Assembly: GCA_028023455.1 (NCBI GenBank)
Contig: JAQFVV010006216.1
Span: 1,303,445 to 1,367,444, forward strand
Reading direction: 5' to 3'
Origin: Epiperipatus broadwayi
Taxonomy: Eukaryota > Onychophora > Udeonychophora > Euonychophora > Peripatidae
DNA length: 64,000 nt
Notes under the pieces: generated by a model
What the model saw: the letters and a program-made list of their open reading frames with translations, nothing else
Told to the model about the DNA's origin: nothing
The model's database searches: none
Made by a program: the position numbers and the translations under genes
In this document: positions 61,038-64,000 of the stretch, piece after piece
Position numbering within the stretch: position 1 is the first letter of the stretch
How the letters are laid out: every line of letters starts with the position of its first letter

Positions 61038-63424
61038 CAGTGTTTCCCAAACTTTTAACACCGGTGTACCTCTGTAATAATTTTCATAATTCTAAGTACT
61101 CCTTGTCAAAAAAATGCATATACTTTAATTATAATAATAAACAAAAAATTTTTATTCAGAATAAAAAATAAATAAAGATTATACTATAAATAAAATTTAT
61201 TAAAATCAATGAGAAGGATGAAATTGTTTATGTTGAGATGACAGATTACCATAATTTGGTTCCCTGGTTGTTAATTTTAATCTAAGATGGAGTTCTACAT
61301 CCAAAAGCTTGTTCCTTTTTTTGACTTAATGTCTACAAATGTTGAAAAACCAATCTCACGTAGATATGAAGTTGGAAAAGGTAAAATGTATTTCAAGACT
61401 TTTTGCATTAAGCCTGGATACGCATGTTGCATTTGCAAGCAGAATGATGTTAAAGTACCCTCCTTGTGCTTACTTTTCAAGAATCTGTTTGGAGCTAATT
61501 CCAACAATTGCTCTTTTTCGGCATGTGATAAACTTTCTGACATAGATGCTGTATTAATGTTAAATGGAAATCTTATCCATTCAATATTTCTATTTAAATC
61601 AGGAAAATAGTTTTTCATGCCCACTTTTAAATTCTCTAAGTGCTGTGTTATACATTTCATAATATCAGCATCTTTTTTAATATTCAAATTTGTTATAAAT
61701 TCAAAAAGAGAAGAAAATGATTCCACTTCTCCATTGTCAATGCTCTTTTGCCATAAATCTAATTTTGCCATGGTAGCATTCACTTTATCTTGAATGTGAA
61801 ACAATGAAATTTCTTTTCCTTGCAACAATAAGTTGAGACAATTTAAAACAGAGAATATATCTGTTAAGTATGCTAATTTACAAAGTCATTGCCAGTCATA
61901 CAAACAGTATCTCAGCTCAAGTCTATCATTAAAAAAATTCTGAACTTCATGTCTAAGTTCAAATAATCAGTTTAAAATTTTACCTGGAGATAGCCAATGA
62001 ACATTGGTATGAAAAAAAAGCTGAGTATCACTACTTCCAATTTCTTCACACATTTGTAAAAAAGTCATGCATTCAGAGGATGACCTTTAATGTAGTTAAT
62101 AATTTTCATGCTTTCATCCAGAACTTTCTATAGATCAGTGGGCATCTTATATGTTGTCAAAGTCTATCTGTGTATGCAACAATGTGTGGAAAAGAGATTT
62201 GGGACAACATTCTGAATACTTGCAACAAATCCTTTATTACTTCTGACTATACTTTTTGCTCCATCTATGCTTAATATGACACATCTATTCCAATCAATTT
62301 TGTTCCCTTTCATAATTAATAACATAAAAAAATCTTCTCCTGTTGTATGACCTAATAAAGGCTGGCAAAAATAAAAAGTCATCATTAATTTCTTGATCCT
62401 TATCATGAAAATGCCATAAGATTTGCAAAATTTGCAATAGCAGTCGATTCATCAACTTGTAATGCATAATGACTTTGAGAAATATCAGATAATAACATCT
62501 GTTTTACATTTCTAGACATGCCAATGATTCATTGATAAATTGAATTATTTGAGAAGGAAAATCAGTCAAAAATATGTTTAGCTCTATCTCCTACCATTAC
62601 TTCTGCCATTATCTTAGCTGCAGGTTTGATTAAAGTTTCATCAATCATCTCTGCTGCACTATATCTCACAATTCAAAGTGAACATGATATGAAGCTGTCA
62701 GGATTTTTTGATTGTCACTTCCTATCAAATCCTGCATTACTTTTTGAGACAGATTTAAATCCTTAAGCTTGTTTTCAAAAAATTGATGGGTTTATATTTG
62801 TACTGATTGTGGTTTGTTTCAAAATGGCACTTTAAGTTGGGTAGTTTCATGCTTTCATTTGTTAGATTTTCAAAACAAATGACTTAAAGTGGAATAGGCT
62901 CTTTTTCATCTCCAGTCCATGAGAATCCAAATTTAAGATATTCTTTAACATACTTGTGAGTTTTCCTTGCTTTTTTCTTAACAGGTTTTTTTCAAAATTG
63001 TTTGTTGATTGTTACTATTATACCAAATTTTGACCAGTAATCTGTAATCTTAAATGTTAGAGATAAAAATTATATTTTGTAAAAATAATCAAAATCAATG
63101 GGTTTTACTAAAAAACATAATAAATCTTTTCAGTAGCAAAATCACACAAAAACTAAAAATATGCATGCACATGCTGTATCAGTTCAAGGTGTATGTGAAT
63201 GCGTATTATATGTAACACATTATCTGAGACATAGACTGGAGGAATATGCAGAATCAAAGTGCTTAATAAGTAAAAAAGTTTTTATTATTTTTATATGCTT
63301 ATCATAAAAAAACAGTAAACTGATTGTTGCACCAGATGCAGTCAAAGTTCAATGCTGTGTGTCCCCCCCACTAAGCTCTTGACATACTCCCAAAGGTACA
63401 TGTACCCCATTTGGGGAAAGACTG
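61038..63424 (-). mobile_element. hAT-superfamily DNA transposon, 2,387 bp, with both ends
   Basis: The left end is CAGTGTTTCCCAAAC and the right end, read inwards on the other strand, is CAGTCTTTCCCCAAAT, near-identical terminal inverted repeats. An 8-bp target duplication flanks it: ccatagtg (61,030-61,037) and ccatattg (63,425-63,432), seven of eight bases equal. Eight-bp duplications and CAGTG ends are typical of hAT elements. It encloses a decayed transposase on the minus strand. Confidence 0.85.
61215..63010 (-). pseudogene. hAT transposase, ZBED5/SCAND3-like, inactivated
   Basis: Read from 63,010 downwards: a basic start (KKKARKTHKYVKEYLKFGFS, then WTGDEKEPIPL) and a BED-finger-like segment with stops (about 62,990-62,800); the catalytic region in the frame at 62,406-62,164 with ILSIDGAKSIVRSNKGFVAS and THCCIHR; a decayed IINYIKGHPLNA and HWLSPGK-type region (62,110-61,900); and the C-terminal hAT dimerisation region in the frame at 61,828-61,295 (177 residues) with YILPFPTSYLREIGFSTFVD. 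A frameshift near 61,300 moves the last residues (LLDVELHLRLKL) to another frame. Domain order matches hAT transposases of the group that gave rise to vertebrate ZBED5 and SCAND3. Stops and shifts make it non-functional. Confidence 0.8.
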
Positions 63425-63432
63425 CCATATTG

Positions 63433-63582
63433 CATTAAATGTTTAACTCTGAAAGTGAGCTTGTCTATTTTATAGCATATCTGAATAAATAATTTAAGTC
63501 TTCTCTCCATGGCTGTTGTCTTTTCTTAATAAATCAAGTAACCAGCATATTTTTATATCCTCACAATGATGCTAAAGAATTT

Positions 63583-63618
<36 letters not shown>

Positions 63619-64000
63619 ATTTCAGAAGTTTATTAAACTGCATCATAGTATATATTAGCCTAAGTTCATTAAAAGGTAAAGTATTCCTTTATAAAAATTT
63701 AATCCATGCTTTAATTGTGCATAGTAGTGTTACTACTTGTGTTATAAGATTACTGAGTGTTATACATGTGTATTAATAGTATTTATTAAGTTGATCACAA
63801 AATTGTGTTTATATGCATTATTTTAGGGAAAATATTATTTATGTGTGTACTTTCTTATGTTTGAAATTCTGTAATTATAAAATATTTTCAAAAAGTCAGA
63901 CCAAAACAAAATAAAATTGTGAGAAGCACATTTAGCATGGTAGTAATGTTAATTTATTCACATTTTATAATTCTCAATGTGATGCAGATAATGGAATCCT
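63433..64000. other. A+T-rich right edge with microsatellite
   Basis: A (CA)n(TA)n tract occupies about 63,583-63,619. No gene seen. Confidence 0.6.

Overview
This is animal (metazoan) nuclear DNA, very A+T-rich by eye (roughly three quarters A+T), with long gene-poor stretches. It carries Penelope-like elements (PLEs) with GIY-YIG endonuclease domains, hAT and mariner DNA transposons, decayed non-LTR reverse transcriptases, foldback elements, spliced-looking exons and long (AT)n tracts. There are no bacterial-style operons, rRNAs or convincing tRNA genes. An invertebrate fits best; a mollusc is possible, but nothing here fixes the species.

Layout. 1-0.83 kb: two PLE C-terminal ends diverging from one point, forming a near-perfect inverted repeat cut by the window edge. 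1.08-1.92 kb: foldback element. 3.26-4.55 kb: three copies of a repeat that carries a hammerhead ribozyme (HHR) motif, two of them a head-to-head palindrome. 5.45 kb: LINE 3' tail. 6.3-13.1 kb: two ~2.1-2.4 kb direct repeats around a coiled-coil coding remnant, a probable old non-autonomous LTR element with a 416-bp foldback element nested in its 3' repeat. 14.9-15.7 kb: RTE-like reverse transcriptase remnant. 19.6-21.0 kb: four more HHR-repeat units, a minus-strand tandem pair facing a plus-strand tandem pair. 27.65-30.99 kb: a second head-to-head PLE dimer, split by a 901-bp mariner. 31.0 and 40.4 kb: two copies of a SINE-like repeat. 32.2-35.1 kb: decayed purine-rich, coiled-coil, gag/ORF1-like region. 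38.4-38.7 kb: possible promoter and first coding exon of a host gene. 43.3 kb: probable terminal exon of a minus-strand host gene ending in a BRCT domain. 48.2-49.4 kb: third PLE. 49.9-51.8 kb: LINE remnants. 57.5-59.6 kb: unexplained GC-richer block. 61.03-63.43 kb: hAT transposon with recognisable ends and an 8-bp target duplication.

The most interesting content is the HHR repeat family. Three copies (3.5, 4.25, 4.4 kb) keep the full catalytic core CTGATGA...GAAA, a 2-bp stem III ending in U-A, and a stem I of five pairs, a 3-nt bulge and four more pairs. This is the type I minimal-stem-III architecture known from PLEs and retrozymes. Units are 452-471 bp from cleavage site to cleavage site, with a B-box-like sequence downstream. 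HHRs are known in PLEs and in retrozymes proposed to use PLE enzymes, so finding both in one window is suggestive, but no physical linkage is seen. Every copy here carries at least one flaw expected to weaken or abolish cleavage.

Host coding content appears limited to the BRCT exon and, less certainly, the 38.6-kb exon. Nearly all other open reading frames are fragments of mobile elements or chance frames in A+T-rich DNA.
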